Source: UBA5009 sp038043185 (lineage in GTDB: Bacteria; Bdellovibrionota; Bdellovibrionia; Bdellovibrionales; Bdellovibrionaceae). Taken from it: a DNA stretch of 64,000 nucleotides. Under the pieces are notes generated by a model, which made no database searches, was not told the DNA's origin, and was given only the letters and a program-made list of their open reading frames with translations. This document shows positions 53,249-61,460 of the stretch, piece after piece; within the stretch, counting starts at the first letter, position 1, and every line of letters starts with the position of its first letter. A program made the translations under genes and the position numbers. The stretch spans positions 1 to 64,000 of the forward strand of contig JBBTCO010000019.1 of the NCBI GenBank assembly GCA_038043185.1, written 5' to 3'.

Positions 53249-53278
53249 GGCCGTTCTTATTTGGAGATCGTCACTATC

Positions 53279-54274
53279 ATGCAAAATACTGAAAATCCTG
53301 TAAGGCGAAAAGCCGCACTTTTAACGGTCCTGGTCAGCATCATTGTGCTGACTCTTAAGTTTTGGGCTTATTTCCAGACAAAATCGTCGTCTGTTTTATC
53401 GGATGCTTTGGAAACAGTGGTGAATGTCGTCGCCGCGATCGTTGGGCTGGCGGTTATTCATTACACTTTAAAACCAAAAGATGAAGGTCATCCTTATGGT
53501 CATGGTAAAGTTGAATATTTTTCTGCGGCTTTCGAGGGCGGACTGATTCTTTTTGCTTCGATTACAATTTTAGCTGAATCGATCAATTTTTTACTTCACC
53601 CCCATCCCTTGCAAAAATTAGATATAGGAATTTTTTATGTCTCGCTAGCCACGGGAATAAACTGGCTTATGGCAAAATATCTTCGTCGCGTGGGAAACAA
53701 TGTAAAATCAGAAACCTTAATGGCTAGCAGTTCCCATCTTATGAGCGATGTGGTCACCACTTTTGGAGTTTTGCTCAGTTTAGGTTTAGTGTACTTAACG
53801 GGTTTGGTTTGGATTGATGGAGTGGTGACTTTTGTCATCGCTATCCATTTGCTATTCGAGGGATCTAAGATAATCCGACGTTCGATCGCGGGCTTAACAG
53901 ACGAAATTGACGATCAATCCCTGCTAGCACTTTCGGTGGCTATTAAAAAAAATTGTAAGCCTGGGATTATTGATATTCATAATGTTCGAGCCATTCGGTC
54001 GGGAGGCTTTCATCATATCGATGCCCACTTAGTTATTCCAGAATTCTGGGACGTTGCTATGGCTCATGAATTAGCGCACGATTTTGAAGAAAAAGTTGTC
54101 GCTGATTATCCTTATGATGGCGAATTTGCTTTTCATCTTGATCCCTGCAAAAGAAAATATTGTAAGTTTTGCGACGTTAAATCTTGTCCTGTTCGCCAAG
54201 TTTTATTCGAACAGACTCGTAGTTTTCAAGTGAAAGATATTATCGGCGGGCCATTGTATGAAAATCCGAATTAA
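53279..54274 (+). CDS. cation diffusion facilitator (CDF) metal transporter
   Basis: A 331-residue transporter with six helices and the metal-site segments SDALETVVNVV and HPYGHGKVEYFSAAFEGG, followed by the cytoplasmic CDF domain (about 205-290; GFHHIDAHLVIP). The C-terminal tail DPCKRKYCKFCDVKSCPVRQ has four cysteines in a CX5CX2CX5C cluster found in one CDF subgroup. It exports Zn, Fe, Co or similar divalent metals. ATG at 53279 with GGAG 12 bases before; TTG at 53261 is an alternative. The stop lies inside the start of trmB (17-base overlap). Confidence 0.9.
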   Translation: MQNTENPVRRKAALLTVLVSIIVLTLKFWAYFQTKSSSVLSDALETVVNVVAAIVGLAVIHYTLKPKDEGHPYGHGKVEYFSAAFEGGLILFASITILAESINFLLHPHPLQKLDIGIFYVSLATGINWLMAKYLRRVGNNVKSETLMASSSHLMSDVVTTFGVLLSLGLVYLTGLVWIDGVVTFVIAIHLLFEGSKIIRRSIAGLTDEIDDQSLLALSVAIKKNCKPGIIDIHNVRAIRSGGFHHIDAHLVIPEFWDVAMAHELAHDFEEKVVADYPYDGEFAFHLDPCKRKYCKFCDVKSCPVRQVLFEQTRSFQVKDIIGGPLYENPN

Positions 54275-54941
54275 CTCAACAAAAACTTTACCACGACAAA
54301 ATTTTTACACCTTGGCTCTGAACGGTGAGTACGCTCATGCGGCGTTTGATGAAGAGAGGGCGCCACTCAATAAAGGTCTTTGGCGCAGTCAAGTTTTTAA
54401 AGGGGAAGAATCGGCTGCCGTTGATCTTGAAATTGGTACGGGCACCGGTACATTTTTTACTCGCCAAGCATTGAAAAATCCACAACGCTTACTTGTTGGT
54501 ATGGAGTTGAAATACAAACCTTTGATTCAAAGTATACGTCGGGCCTTGATGGCCGGAGCAAAAAATGCAGCGATTTGCCGCTTCCATTCTTTTAACACCG
54601 AAGAATTATTTGCCGAAGGCGAGTTGAATGATATTTATATTCATTTTCCAGATCCTTGGGTCACGCCACGACGACCGCGCAATCGAACAGTGAATGCCGA
54701 ACTTCTTAAAACTTTGTATCGATTGCAACGACCAGGATCAAAAATTTATTTTAAAACTGATTCGCGCGAATATTTTTTGTGGTCTTTGAATGAAATCAAA
54801 AATACTCCTTACCAGTTAAGTTATTCGACTTTGAATCTGCATCAATCGGAAAAAGCACAGGAAAATTTTGTAACCGGCTTTGAAAAAATTTTTCTTTCAC
54901 AAGGAATCGAAATTAACTATTTAGAGTTAGTAAAAGCTTGA
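54258..54941 (+). CDS. trmB: tRNA (guanine-N7)-methyltransferase TrmB
   Basis: A 227-residue Rossmann-fold methyltransferase. LEIGTGTGTFFTR is the S-adenosylmethionine motif, GMELKYKPL follows, and YIHFPDPWVTPRRPRNR is the TrmB signature for m7G46 in tRNA. ATG overlaps the CDF gene by 17 bases. The C-terminus is about family length. Confidence 0.92.
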   Translation: MKIRINSTKTLPRQNFYTLALNGEYAHAAFDEERAPLNKGLWRSQVFKGEESAAVDLEIGTGTGTFFTRQALKNPQRLLVGMELKYKPLIQSIRRALMAGAKNAAICRFHSFNTEELFAEGELNDIYIHFPDPWVTPRRPRNRTVNAELLKTLYRLQRPGSKIYFKTDSREYFLWSLNEIKNTPYQLSYSTLNLHQSEKAQENFVTGFEKIFLSQGIEINYLELVKA

Positions 54942-54970
54942 TTTCCACTTTAATCGAGATAGATTTAGTC

Positions 54971-55582
54971 ATGATTTTAAGATTTTTTATATTTCGCCAT
55001 GGTGAGACAGATTGGAATTTGCAAAAAAAATTCCAAGGACATACGGATATTCCCTTAAATCAAAATGGAATTAGTCAAGCGACTCAACTTGCTGAAAAAG
55101 TTAAAAAACTTCAGCTCAAAGCTATTCTCTCTTCGGATTTATCAAGAGCTCTTAAAACGGCAGAAATTGCTTTGGGTGGACGACAAATTCCATTTCATAT
55201 TCACGCTGATTTGCGCGAAACGCATTTAGGTGATGCTGAAGGTTTAACTCATGATGAAATCAATTTGAAGTTTGGTGAAGATATCATTGCCAAATGGAAA
55301 TCCATTACAACGGAAGATGTGGATTATAAATTTCCTAATGGAGAGAAAAAATCAGATCATCTGAAACGCCTCAGGCGATTTATTGAAAACTATGCTCACT
55401 CAGGGACTCATCAAAATGGTGATCAGATTGGTGTGTCGACCCATGGTGGAAGTCTAGTTCGTTTGGTGCATGCCAGTGAAGGCGCGCCAAGCACAACTAT
55501 CGCGATCCACAATTGTTCGATGTATGAAATAAATTATCATGTTCATGAGCGGCGATGGGTCTTCATCGGCGAAGTAATTTGA
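54971..55582 (+). CDS. histidine phosphatase superfamily protein (PGAM-like)
   Basis: A 203-residue protein with the RHGETDWNLQKKFQGHTDIPLN start (catalytic H10), SSDLSRALKTA and a late THGGSLVRL with the second histidine. Members act on phosphoglycerate, cobalamin precursors or other phosphoesters; no specific substrate is clear. I use the ATG at 54971 because the family motif begins six residues later; an upstream TTG at 54938 overlaps the trmB stop. Confidence 0.85.
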   Translation: MILRFFIFRHGETDWNLQKKFQGHTDIPLNQNGISQATQLAEKVKKLQLKAILSSDLSRALKTAEIALGGRQIPFHIHADLRETHLGDAEGLTHDEINLKFGEDIIAKWKSITTEDVDYKFPNGEKKSDHLKRLRRFIENYAHSGTHQNGDQIGVSTHGGSLVRLVHASEGAPSTTIAIHNCSMYEINYHVHERRWVFIGEVI

Positions 55583-55688
55583 GTTTAAAACTCCAAATCC
55601 GTCGTTCTCCTTCCTCAGCCTCCCTGCGACGTACAGGAAGTACGCTTCGGTCGTGCGGCCTCGGCTTTGGAATTTTAAACTCAAATTA
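55575..55688. repeat. giant inverted repeat, 23-base arms, 68-base core
   Basis: Arms 55575-55597 and 55666-55688 pair over 23 bases with one mismatch. The core contains CGTAC-AGGAA-GTACG, and much of it matches the core at 44677-44747. It begins at the end of the phosphatase gene and ends 10 bases before the stop of the convergent ferredoxin gene. Confidence 0.9.
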
Positions 55689-55698
55689 TAAAAAGAAA

Positions 55699-55986
55699 CT
55701 ACCAGTAGTTGGTGTCGACTTCGATGTCATTTAAAACTTGGGTTTGGCAACTGATGCGTTCATTTTTTTTTAAGTCATTGATTTCGGCTAAAAATGTTTC
55801 AGTTTCATTTGGCGGCGGCAGCTGATTTTGTCCAGCAATGATTTGGATTCGGCATTTGCCGCAGATTCCATCACCACCACAAGAAGAGGCTACCGGGATT
55901 TGTTGGTCCAAAAGGCTTTGCATCAGATTGGCGCCCGCGAAGACCTCGAATTGAATCTGATTTTTATGCAATACAATCTTAGGCAT
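55699..55986 (-). CDS. 2Fe-2S ferredoxin
   Basis: A 95-residue ferredoxin. Cluster ligands C36, C42, C45 and C80 in SSCGGDGICGKCR...ISCQT, the CX5CX2C...C pattern of plant or adrenodoxin-like types. It transfers electrons in the cytoplasm; the partner is unknown. It lies 45 bases from the divergent SDR gene and converges on the histidine-phosphatase gene across the large inverted repeat. Confidence 0.9.
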   Translation of the reverse strand: MPKIVLHKNQIQFEVFAGANLMQSLLDQQIPVASSCGGDGICGKCRIQIIAGQNQLPPPNETETFLAEINDLKKNERISCQTQVLNDIEVDTNYW

Positions 55987-56031
55987 AATTTATAGTGATT
56001 CCTTCCTGAAAAAAGTCTAAATCAAAAAGGT

Positions 56032-56688
56032 ATGAAAATTCAACCTCAAGAAAAAATTCTTCTTTTAGGAGCTTCTCGCGGACTTGGTTTGGCGGTTCAT
56101 AGCTTATTGAAGAAGCATTCGGAAGGTCCCGAGCTTTATTCCTTTTCACGTAAAATGGGCGGAATGGATTTTTCTAAACGTGAACTTTGGGAACAGCATT
56201 GTGAAAATCTGTGGTCGAATTCTCCTCGTCGACTGATTTATTTTGCCGGTGGCGGTCCCTATGGGACATTCGATGATTTTTCTTGGAAAGATCACGGCTG
56301 GGCCTTAAATGTCAGTTTTACCTTTCCCGCCTTTTTGTTGCATTCGGCCTTGCAGGCAAAAAAAGCGGCAAAAAAAAATGACTCTTCTGGCGAATTTCTT
56401 CAGCAGCTTATTTTTATTGGATCTGCAGTGGCCGAAAACAAGCCAGACCCCAAGGCGGCGATGTATTGTGCAGCTAAACATGCTCTTCGCGGCTTAGTTA
56501 GCACTATTCAAATGGAGCAGCCAAAGCTGGATCTTCGGCTTTTTAGTCCAGGTTATATGGACACGGCCATGCTGCCGCCGCAGGCTTGGCCTCGACAAAA
56601 GGGTTTGGCGCAGAAGGTTGATGATGTCGCAGCGGACTTAATCAACTTTATGACTCATCCGGCCCCAAAATTTGATTCCTTGGATTGA
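56032..56688 (+). CDS. short-chain dehydrogenase/reductase
   Basis: A 218-residue Rossmann protein with the dinucleotide motif GASRGLGLAV, IYFAGGGPYG in place of the NNAG, a serine in IFIGSAVAE and the catalytic YCAAK. The substrate is unknown. AAGGT lies just before the ATG. The stop is 53 bases before trxB. Confidence 0.87.
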   Translation: MKIQPQEKILLLGASRGLGLAVHSLLKKHSEGPELYSFSRKMGGMDFSKRELWEQHCENLWSNSPRRLIYFAGGGPYGTFDDFSWKDHGWALNVSFTFPAFLLHSALQAKKAAKKNDSSGEFLQQLIFIGSAVAENKPDPKAAMYCAAKHALRGLVSTIQMEQPKLDLRLFSPGYMDTAMLPPQAWPRQKGLAQKVDDVAADLINFMTHPAPKFDSLD

Positions 56689-56741
56689 TCAGAATTGGCA
56701 TTTCGTTTACTGTGGGACCTGTTATTTTTAAGGAGATTGGA

Positions 56742-57686
56742 ATGCAGACCGCATCAAATCAAAAAGTAGAAAATACGATCATTATCGGCTCGGGACCTGC
56801 GGGTTTAACCTCGGCTATCTATACTGCGCGAGCGCGCCTTGAACCTCTGATGATCGAGGGCGAAGAAGCTGGTGGACAATTGATGATCACCACAGAGGTT
56901 GAAAACTACCCCGGATTTGATCATGGAATTACTGGTCCTGAATTGATTTCTATCATGAGAAAACAGGCCGAAAAATTTGGCACCAAGTTCATCACTAAAA
57001 ATGTAAGCAAAGTGGATTTTTCGCAAAGGCCATATAAAGTATGGATCAAAGATAATTTGCATTTGGCAAACACGGTGATTATTTCAACGGGCGCCAGTGC
57101 CAAACTGTTAGGACTTCCTTCCGAGAAAGCTTTTATGAGTCGTGGAGTTTCAGCTTGCGCCACTTGTGATGGCGCTTTTTTTAAAAATGTCGAAGTTGGG
57201 GTCGTCGGCGGCGGTGATACGGCAATGGAAGAAGCCAACTTTTTGACTCGCTTTGCAAGCAAGGTTTATTTAATCCACCGAAGAGATTCTTTTCGTGCTT
57301 CTAAAATTATGATTGAAAGATCTTTAAAGAATCCAAAAATTGAAGTGATTTGGAATGCTGAAGTCACTGAAGTGTTAGGTGACACCAAAGGAATGAACGC
57401 TGTGGTTTTAAAAAATACGGTTAACGGTGACACTAAAAAAATGGATTTGCAGGGATTGTTTATTGCCATTGGACACAAACCCAATACGGATCTGTTTAAG
57501 GGTCTACTGGATATGGACGAAGTTGGATATTTGAAAACTAAACCAGGCACGACGCAAACTAAAATTCCTGGTGTCTTTGCGGCTGGTGATGTTCAAGATT
57601 CTTATTTTCGACAAGCAGTGACGGCGGCCGGCACTGGCTGCATGGCTGCAATAGAAGCTGAACGTTGGCTGGAAGCTAACCACTAA
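56742..57686 (+). CDS. trxB: thioredoxin reductase
   Basis: A 314-residue FAD/NADPH enzyme: GSGPAGL for FAD, the redox pair C139-C142 in CATCDGAFF, GGGDTAMEEA for NADPH, and the C-terminal GVFAAGDV. It reduces thioredoxin. The ATG at 56742 has AAGGAGATT ahead; the frame is open 19 codons earlier. Length fits the family. An analogous GGAGATT is present in the DoxX gene start. Confidence 0.95.
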   Translation: MQTASNQKVENTIIIGSGPAGLTSAIYTARARLEPLMIEGEEAGGQLMITTEVENYPGFDHGITGPELISIMRKQAEKFGTKFITKNVSKVDFSQRPYKVWIKDNLHLANTVIISTGASAKLLGLPSEKAFMSRGVSACATCDGAFFKNVEVGVVGGGDTAMEEANFLTRFASKVYLIHRRDSFRASKIMIERSLKNPKIEVIWNAEVTEVLGDTKGMNAVVLKNTVNGDTKKMDLQGLFIAIGHKPNTDLFKGLLDMDEVGYLKTKPGTTQTKIPGVFAAGDVQDSYFRQAVTAAGTGCMAAIEAERWLEANH

Positions 57687-57700
57687 GAAAGAGAGCTTGC

Positions 57701-58198
57701 ATGAAGCAAAAAAAATTCAACACCAAGGATTTAGTTTCAAAAATTGAAAGAATTGCTAAAGGAAGAATTGCTTCTCAGCCAGTGGTCTCTTTAGATGAAT
57801 TTCGCATTGTTAAAAAAAATACTGATCCACGCTGTTTACTTATTATTGAAGATGACGAGACAATGCGCCATGCTCTGCAAAGAATTTTTGAACCCGATGG
57901 TTTTATTTTAAAAATGGCTGCGGATGCAACAGAGTTGGCTCATGTGCTAGATGACACTCCAATCGATTTGATTTTGTTGGATGTGGGTCTGCCTTGGATT
58001 AATGGATTTGAGTTAGCCCAAATGTTGAAAGAGCATAAAGATTTAAAAAAAATTCCCTTAGTTTTTGTTTCAGCTCAAGGCACTGATGAAGATATAAAAA
58101 AGGCTTTTGATATTGGCGCCAGTGATTACGTCAAAAAGCCCTTCGATATTGAAAAATTAAGGAAAACAGTTCAGACACTTTTAGAACTCAACGAATAA
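57701..58198 (+). CDS. single-domain response regulator
   Basis: A 165-residue CheY-like receiver with a basic 44-residue N-terminal extension. Active site IIEDDE (48-52), phospho-acceptor D94 (LLDVGLPWING), T/S and the lysine in DYVKKPF (about residue 145). No output domain. It begins 14 bases after trxB; TAA stop lies inside the 9-base target duplication of the IS element, which therefore inserted without altering the protein. Confidence 0.9.
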   Translation: MKQKKFNTKDLVSKIERIAKGRIASQPVVSLDEFRIVKKNTDPRCLLIIEDDETMRHALQRIFEPDGFILKMAADATELAHVLDDTPIDLILLDVGLPWINGFELAQMLKEHKDLKKIPLVFVSAQGTDEDIKKAFDIGASDYVKKPFDIEKLRKTVQTLLELNE

Positions 58199-58202
58199 AT
58201 TT
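58194..58202. repeat. left 9-base target-site duplication of the IS
   Basis: AATAAATTT immediately before the left terminal repeat; the identical nine bases follow the right end at 59261-59269. This shows a genuine, recent transposition. Confidence 0.85.
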
Positions 58203-58253
58203 TAAACTGGGCTACTTGATTGTGTAGAGATTTGAAGTTTTATCTTCATAAAG

Positions 58254-58272
58254 AAGTCCCTGGTAGGGACTT
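58254..58272 (+). promoter_or_regulatory. hairpin covering the transposase ribosome site
   Basis: AAGTCCC-TGGTA-GGGACTT, seven-base stem and five-base loop. The 3' arm contains the likely Shine-Dalgarno GGGA and its last base is the first base of the TTG start. Such structures block translation of read-through transcripts in several IS elements; the role here is inferred. Confidence 0.55.
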
Positions 58273-59171
58273 TGCTCTTTCGTTATGACGTGATTATCAA
58301 ATGCATCCACTGCGAAAATGAAAATATAACTTCCGAAAATAGTCTGAACATCGTTCGTATCGGAAAATACTACCGCACTTCTGATTCAACTTCTGTGCAA
58401 CGTTACCAGTGTAAGAAATGTTTAAAATCTTTTTCCACTGCAACCCTTCAGCCTTGTTATTCACAAAAGAAACGTCATAAAAATGAAATGCTCAGGCGCC
58501 TCCTATGTTCCGGAGTTTCTCAGCGGCGAGCCGCTAGACTTTTATCTCTAGCCAGAAAAACTGTTGTTAGAAAGTTTATCTTTTTAGGTATTCAGGCCCA
58601 AGAAATTCTACGAGCGTCCAACTTGTCACTTCCTTCTTGTGACACTATTGAATTTGACGATATGGAGACCTTTGAACACAGCAAGTGTAAACCCCTCTCA
58701 ATTACTCTAGCAGTTGAATTTAAAACACGGCGCATCTTAGGCTTTGAAGTGTCACAAATGCCTGCTAAAAGCATTCTTGCTCGAATTGCCGTTAAAAAGT
58801 ATGGTCCAAGAAAGGACCTGCGTTTTTTTGGACGAAGAAAGCTCTTTAAAGACATTAAAACTTTAATCCATCATAATGCTCTTATAAAATCAGATCAAAA
58901 CCCTCACTATCCAAAAGACGTGATGAGACATTTCCCAAAAGCCTCTCACGAAACGTTTAAGGGTCGGAGGGGTTGTATTGTGGGCCAGGGCGAGCTTAAG
59001 AAGATAGGATTTGATCCGCTGTTTAGTTTAAACCACACTTGTGCGATGTTTCGGGCCAATGTGAATAGATTATTTCGAAGAACCTGGTGCACATCAAAAA
59101 AACCAGAACGGCTGAGCTATCATTTGGCTATTTATGCTGTTTATCACAATCAAAACTTAAAAACGGCTTAA
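58272..59171 (+). CDS. IS transposase with N-terminal zinc ribbon (IS1-like)
   Basis: A 299-residue transposase: zinc ribbon about 11-56 (CIHC...RYQCKKCLKSF), helix-turn-helix about 75-105 (LCSGVSQRRAARLLSLARKTVVRKF), then an RNase-H-like core with EFDDMETFEH, IKSDQNPHYP and the C-terminal NHTCAMFRANVNRLFRRTWCTSK, which resembles IS1 InsB. The third acidic residue was not identified with certainty. TTG start beneath a hairpin. The gene is full length and the element probably active. Confidence 0.8.
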   Translation: MLFRYDVIIKCIHCENENITSENSLNIVRIGKYYRTSDSTSVQRYQCKKCLKSFSTATLQPCYSQKKRHKNEMLRRLLCSGVSQRRAARLLSLARKTVVRKFIFLGIQAQEILRASNLSLPSCDTIEFDDMETFEHSKCKPLSITLAVEFKTRRILGFEVSQMPAKSILARIAVKKYGPRKDLRFFGRRKLFKDIKTLIHHNALIKSDQNPHYPKDVMRHFPKASHETFKGRRGCIVGQGELKKIGFDPLFSLNHTCAMFRANVNRLFRRTWCTSKKPERLSYHLAIYAVYHNQNLKTA

Positions 59172-59260
59172 GTTTCAAATTTCTATTTTAGATTTATAAT
59201 TAATAAATTTAACCAGTCTAAAAAATCATATGCAAATCAACACTTAAGTAGCCCAGTTTA

Positions 59261-59269
59261 AATAAATTT
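59261..59269. repeat. right 9-base target-site duplication of the IS
   Basis: AATAAATTT, identical to 58194-58202; it ends one base before the stop codon of the convergent lipoprotein gene. Confidence 0.85.
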
Positions 59270-60397
59270 TTAGTCTGCTATGGCCATTCCCGAGATACAC
59301 TTCGTATCAATGCCATAATTATAAAATGGCACTGAACCCACTCGAGCCAAAGTTTTTAGTGTGCTGTTATAAGTAAATTTTTCGATAGCGTAGTTAACCA
59401 CAGTGGTGGCCGTGCTAATGCCTGTCGAAACGTACAGCTCATTTGTTGCTGAATCAAAAGTCATAGCTGAAATTCCATAAAGCAAATAAGGATAAGTCGA
59501 AGGATAAAGATTGGAATCATAAATGACGGTGGCGTTATTGATCACACCGCTTGTTTCGTTAACATCATAAACATAAATGCTATTGAGGCTGGCCGTAGTG
59601 GCGTTTCCTGCATAAGCCACAATCAGTTGATTGCTAGCAGCGACATAGGCCATAGCCGTTGGAAATGCAGTGGCGACAGGAGCATTCAGAGGAGCTGTTA
59701 AAAGACAATTAGCAGCGGTAGAATAGCCTCCGGCGGAAATCAGTGAAAGTCGATTGTTCGCGGCCACTGCATTTGAAAAAACAATATTGCCATTATTTAA
59801 AGTAATCATGCTGGTCATTAAGGCATTGGCAGCTCCACAGTTTGCAGCCAAAGCTGTTGGGATAAAGGGAGCGCCAACTCGCACGCCCTGACTATTCACT
59901 TTTTCCATAATGGTACCTTTGCTGACAAGAAATCCACCGTCCGAAGTTTTAAATATCTGGCGAAGGGCAGCGCTCAAAATAGTCGTGTTGGAAGTTAAGG
60001 TTATGCGGTTCCCGCCGGCTTTTGGTACGAGTTCAATACGACGTCCTGCTGTCGCATTTTCGACTAAGACATGAATTGAACTGGAATCATTATTAACTAA
60101 ACCTGCTGGTGAATCACCAGCATTTGCAGGCACAGCATTGTAATCAGCGATCTTTGAATCAAAGATCCCGGTAGTAGCATTTATACGGAAAATTAAGTTA
60201 GAAGCCGTAGTAGTCGAAAAAGTGGTGTTACCCCCAGAGTAACAAGCGCCGCTGGCGACATAAAGATATTTTGGCGAACTAACCGGAGGAGTGATGGCTA
60301 CCTCAACTGCGGTATCATCAGGCTTTTTTGTACAACTTAGGCTAGTTATGAAAATGCAAAAATAGAAGAAATACTTGAGGACTTCGGAAACATTCAT
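59270..60397 (-). CDS. putative lipoprotein, beta-propeller-like
   Basis: A 375-residue exported protein. Hydrophobic N-terminus ends in ITSLSC (C22), close to a lipobox. The mature part repeats short strands with YLYVASG, GGFLVSKG, NGNIVFSNA, NQLIVAYA, NELYVSTG about every 45-50 residues, the pattern of YVTN/NHL-type propeller blades. AAGGGGGATA precedes the ATG. Function unknown; probably at the cell surface. The IS inserted between it and the convergent response-regulator gene. Confidence 0.7.
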   Translation of the reverse strand: MNVSEVLKYFFYFCIFITSLSCTKKPDDTAVEVAITPPVSSPKYLYVASGACYSGGNTTFSTTTASNLIFRINATTGIFDSKIADYNAVPANAGDSPAGLVNNDSSSIHVLVENATAGRRIELVPKAGGNRITLTSNTTILSAALRQIFKTSDGGFLVSKGTIMEKVNSQGVRVGAPFIPTALAANCGAANALMTSMITLNNGNIVFSNAVAANNRLSLISAGGYSTAANCLLTAPLNAPVATAFPTAMAYVAASNQLIVAYAGNATTASLNSIYVYDVNETSGVINNATVIYDSNLYPSTYPYLLYGISAMTFDSATNELYVSTGISTATTVVNYAIEKFTYNSTLKTLARVGSVPFYNYGIDTKCISGMAIAD

Positions 60398-60556
60398 TAT
60401 ATCCCCCTTGAGCTAACTATAAATGAATAGTGAGCTACCTATGTAGATCAGGTATCGTATGTTATCGGTTAAATATTAAAATACTTTAATATTCGGACAA
60501 AAAAACGTCTCAAAACGCGTCATTTGAACAACGTGTAGTGCTGTAAGTTTAAGGAT

Positions 60557-61366
60557 TTAGGCTGGTTTTTTTTGCATATTTTTTTGATAGCTTAAATAAG
60601 CTTCGATCATGGCTTCCAGTTGCTTGATTGCTTTTGCTTCGGGATTTACAAACATAAGACGTTTAGGATCTCGAAAATCACCAACGACTTTACCATTGAA
60701 ATACAATCGACTTTTTTTAACATCCGGTTCAAATCTATTTACAAAAATTAAATCAAAAGGGGCATTTAAAAAATCTCGAGGCATTGGATCTTGCAAAAGG
60801 GTACCACCTAAAGAGAGATTATCGGAAAAGGTTTTAAAAGTTTTTCCTGTTTTGGAAACAATGATGATTTCCATTTTAAAATTATGTCGAGGTTCACCAC
60901 GACGATCTGCTTCCGTGCCTTTTTGTGTTGGTGCAATGTTTGAGATTTTTAATTTAAGATCAATCTCGTCGGCTTTAAAGTCGGGGTGATAGTAGCCATA
61001 ATCGCTTGTTTTTTGTGGTAGTTCGACCGCCACTTTGGTGTAAATCATTCCCGCGGTATCCGTGAGGTCATTCAACGAGACCGTATTATCGTCAATTTCG
61101 GTGTTTCCTGATTTTAAACTAAGTTCTTCGATATTTTCGATAACATGTGTCGTTTCTGGAGCTGTCATAAAATAGGTTTGCTCTGTTTCTAAGAATTGTT
61201 TGAGTGGAACCCACTCCTTCCAGCCTGGTGTCCATATTAAATAGCGATCGGGTTCTTTATTCATCAAACCTAAAAGAGTGGATTGTGCTTGAACTAAGCC
61301 AAGAGCTTTGGACTTTTTCTTTTTTGTTTTGTCGTAAAAAACCCAAATTTTTCCAAAGGATTTCAT
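60557..61366 (-). CDS. PilZ-domain protein with GYF_2-like N-terminus
   Basis: A 269-residue protein. Residues about 5-62 resemble a GYF_2/DUF4339 domain (WVFYD...RYLIWTPGWKEWVPL). The C-terminal PilZ domain (about 155-260) has the c-di-GMP-binding RRGEPR (RxxxR) and DNLSLGG (D/NxSxxG) motifs intact. It should be a c-di-GMP receptor, matching the diguanylate cyclase at 52190. The linker between domains is acidic and probably flexible. Confidence 0.87.
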   Translation of the reverse strand: MKSFGKIWVFYDKTKKKKSKALGLVQAQSTLLGLMNKEPDRYLIWTPGWKEWVPLKQFLETEQTYFMTAPETTHVIENIEELSLKSGNTEIDDNTVSLNDLTDTAGMIYTKVAVELPQKTSDYGYYHPDFKADEIDLKLKISNIAPTQKGTEADRRGEPRHNFKMEIIIVSKTGKTFKTFSDNLSLGGTLLQDPMPRDFLNAPFDLIFVNRFEPDVKKSRLYFNGKVVGDFRDPKRLMFVNPEAKAIKQLEAMIEAYLSYQKNMQKKPA

Positions 61367-61460
61367 CGAGAGACACCTCGTGCTTTTTATCGGCGTAATT
61401 AAAAGACAGATTAGACCAGGACTGAATTTAAGAGACTTCCGTGCTGGGCAAATAACTAGG

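Larger units (their letters stand above)
58203..59260. mobile_element. complete insertion sequence, 1058 bp
   Basis: Bounded by perfect 15-base terminal inverted repeats TAAACTGGGCTACTT (58203-58217 and reverse complement at 59246-59260) and by 9-base target duplications. It carries one transposase gene of 299 codons. The 9-base duplication and the protein's RRT..SK segment fit the IS1-like InsAB-type group, but the size is larger than classical IS1 (768 bp), so the family name is tentative. The element sits precisely between two convergent genes. Confidence 0.85.
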
